Below, piece by piece: positions 55,152 to 56,489 of a DNA stretch of 56,489 nucleotides. This DNA is from Myxococcales bacterium (lineage in GTDB: Bacteria; Myxococcota; UBA4151). The translations under genes and the position numbers were made by a program. The notes below the pieces were generated by a model. That model saw nothing but the letters and a program-made list of their open reading frames with translations, did no database searches and was not told the origin of the DNA. Numbering within the stretch: position 1 is the first letter of the stretch; every line of letters begins with the position of its first letter. The stretch spans positions 1 through 56,489 of the forward strand of contig PBND01000066.1 of the NCBI GenBank assembly GCA_002722845.1, written 5' to 3'.

Positions 55152-56009
55152 TCAGCCCCTTTGCGGTACAAAAGCCAACGCATCGAGGGCCCGGACGTCA
55201 CAATCTGCATCCGTGACCAAGTCGCCGGCAGCGTTCACCCTCGCAGTGCCAACCTTCGAGGTCACCGCCGTACTGTCATCCACGGTCCAGACATCATAAA
55301 CGCTGCCAGCCAAATCGACATCACCGAGTTTGACAACCACCCCGATCGGCGCCTCGGCATAGAGATGATCCGGCTCAAGCAGGAAGGTTAGGACACCGGT
55401 TGCGTCATCGCCCCAAGGATCCACATCCAAGGGAGGGAACTGCTCAGGCATGACTTCCCGAGCCGCAACCGTGTTGTCATCCTCGATGGGAAATTTGATT
55501 CCACTGTCTGGGGCGGTCAATTCCAGGCGACCATTGGCCAGCACGACGGTGGCCCCGCCCCACTCCGTCCGTTCCTGCTTCTCAAACATAACGATCGGGC
55601 GCGGCAGGCCGGTGGTCTCTTCCTCGCGCACCACTTGGTGCCAAAGCGTCGTCCGATAACGCTCATCGTGATCAAAGGTTTTCATCTTCCGGGGACCGAT
55701 GGGGATGTCGCTGTAGCTATAAGTGCCCGTTTCGTCGGTGGTATAGATGAGACAGGTCGAAGGGCTGCAGCAAAGGATGTCGACGTTCGCCACACCTTCC
55801 CCATCCACGGTCTCGATGCGGCCCTCCAAATGCCCTTCAGGGGGCGGCGGCCCTGCATCAAAGGGCGTAAAGTTCCAACCTCCGGCGTCAGGCTGCGCGA
55901 TCGTGCGCCCCACATCCCGTCGAGGCCCTGCATCCTGCACCGCCGGTTCAGCGGGACAGCCGAGCATAAAGAGTCCGGCCGTCAGAGCCGCCAGTTGAAG
56001 TCGTCGCAT
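55152..56009 (-). CDS. lipoprotein with carboxypeptidase-regulatory-like domain
   Basis: 285 residues from ATG at 56009 (GGGAGAG upstream; an earlier frame to 56096 has no signal peptide). Lipobox MLGC (TAGLFMLGCPAEPAV). After a Pro/Asp-rich linker comes a beta-sandwich of the carboxypeptidase-D-regulatory type (GHLEGRIETVDGEGVANVDI, TTDETGTYSYSDIPIGPRKM) with an adjacent CC motif (ILCCSPSTC). The C-terminal ~130 residues are beta-rich and acidic (TFLLEPDHLYAEAPIGVVVK). Such domains sit on surface proteins and may bind peptides or glycans. It follows the DASS transporter gene by 64 bases and precedes the CDDGN lipoprotein by 6. Confidence 0.85.
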   Translation of the reverse strand: MRRLQLAALTAGLFMLGCPAEPAVQDAGPRRDVGRTIAQPDAGGWNFTPFDAGPPPPEGHLEGRIETVDGEGVANVDILCCSPSTCLIYTTDETGTYSYSDIPIGPRKMKTFDHDERYRTTLWHQVVREEETTGLPRPIVMFEKQERTEWGGATVVLANGRLELTAPDSGIKFPIEDDNTVAAREVMPEQFPPLDVDPWGDDATGVLTFLLEPDHLYAEAPIGVVVKLGDVDLAGSVYDVWTVDDSTAVTSKVGTARVNAAGDLVTDADCDVRALDALAFVPQRG

Positions 56010-56073
56010 CACCAATCTCTCCCGATCCGAGCCCATTGTTCCCGAGGGACTCGGCCACCGCAAGGGGCAGGAT

Positions 56074-56489
56074 TCATAACAACAGGAGCATGGCACCAGC
56101 GATCACGACCGCTCCGATCAGATTCAGCACGAGCCCTGCTTTCGCCATGGCCCGAATAGGGACCTGATCGGTGCCAAAAATGATCGCGTTCGGTGCGGTC
56201 GCAACAGGCAACATGAAGGCACAGCTTGCCGAGAGCGTGGCCGGAATCATGAACAGCCGATGGTCGACAGAAGCGGCAACCGCTGCCGCAGCGAGAATAG
56301 GTAGGAGGACCGTGGTCGTTGCCGTGTTGCTCGTCACCTCGGTGGCAAAGGTCACAGCCAAACAGAGGGCCAGCAACATGGCAAACATGGGCCAGGCCGA
56401 GAGGCCTGAGAGCCCGTGACCGAGGGCTTCAGAGAGCCCGCTCGCTTTGAAGCCGCGAGCAAGTGCGATGCCGCCGCCGAACAGGATCA
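56074..56489 (-). CDS. DASS/SLC13-family (dicarboxylate or sulfate : sodium) transporter, C-terminal part, cut by window edge
   Basis: Open from the right edge to the stop at 56074 (~138 codons). Begins inside the ILFGGGIALARGFKASGLSE helix, continues FATEVTSNTATTTVLLPILA (the SNT motif that binds sodium and substrate) and ends CAFMLPVATAPNAIIFGTDQ, then a last helix. These are conserved features of the C-terminal half of DASS carriers, which move succinate, citrate or sulfate with sodium. The N-terminal half and start lie outside. Substrate cannot be told. Confidence 0.93.
   Translation of the reverse strand, partial: ILFGGGIALARGFKASGLSEALGHGLSGLSAWPMFAMLLALCLAVTFATEVTSNTATTTVLLPILAAAAVAASVDHRLFMIPATLSASCAFMLPVATAPNAIIFGTDQVPIRAMAKAGLVLNLIGAVVIAGAMLLLL

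Noticed and set aside
54333-55391. Plus-strand open frame (352 codons) opposite the nine-unit array
   Set aside because: Same reason as above; antisense artefact of a repeated, biased coding sequence.

Overview
The window is a GC-rich chromosomal segment packed with genes on both strands. It most likely comes from a member of the Myxococcota or a related former deltaproteobacterium such as a bradymonad. The evidence is the mix of protein families: a MYXO-CTERM sorting tail (gene ending at 30047), two lipoproteins made of tandem CDDGN cysteine-rich (DUF4215/Myxococcus-type) repeats, two PEGA-repeat envelope proteins, glycine-rich surface proteins, a MopE-type calcium-binding-like motif inside a sulfatase-fold protein, and an FHA-linked sigma-54 activator. 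No phage, transposase, integrase, CRISPR array or plasmid function was found, and no gene-free stretch exceeds 300 bases. I count 44 protein genes (two cut by the window edges) and one tRNA. Many neighbours overlap by 1-4 bases (ATGA, GTGA, TGATG), and GTG and TTG starts are common.

Layout. 1-764: N-terminus of an RND/MMPL-type exporter. 847-2370: cysteine-rich lipoprotein. 2377-5540 (minus): a coupled run leuB-like dehydrogenase, GNAT acetyltransferase, DMT permease, deoxynucleoside kinase. 5631-7597 (minus): class III adenylate cyclase and slyX. 7672-11699: a polytopic membrane protein coupled to a membrane-anchored alkaline-phosphatase-fold (sulfatase) protein. 11728-13741: FHA/sigma-54 activator divergent from bolA and a CGFS monothiol glutaredoxin. 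13738-19723 (minus): FAD oxidoreductase, a solitary type III secretion gate protein SctV, and a Wzc-like tyrosine autokinase. 19760-20539: CPBP intramembrane protease, a candidate processing enzyme for the MYXO-CTERM protein. 20585-21926: ECF sigma factor with its zinc-motif anti-sigma factor.

22352-32785 (minus) is the most distinctive part: five consecutive envelope genes. In transcription order they are a glycine-rich, Ig/cadherin-like MYXO-CTERM protein, a PEGA/beta-barrel-like protein, a lipoprotein, a thioredoxin-fold lipoprotein, and a second PEGA/beta-barrel-like protein. The two PEGA proteins share an N-terminal domain with conserved cysteines. I regard this as the best candidate for an undescribed envelope system.

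32872-37496: tRNA-Arg(CCT) with a recognisable promoter, then two lipoproteins, tmk and mutS. 37563-39830: lipoprotein with 18 CDDGN repeats. 39911-44339 (minus): diacylglycerol-kinase-like lipid kinase coupled to a heterodimeric ABC exporter with one degenerate ATP site. 44441-45840: zinc-ribbon protein and leucine-rich-repeat protein. 45813-51454 (minus): dprA, trmFO, a glycine-rich beta-helix lipoprotein, an RNase HII-YraN fusion and rsmI. 51610-53814: fused alpha/beta E1 2-oxoacid dehydrogenase. 53817-56489 (minus): second CDDGN lipoprotein, a carboxypeptidase-regulatory-like lipoprotein, and the C-terminus of a DASS (SLC13) transporter cut by the right edge.
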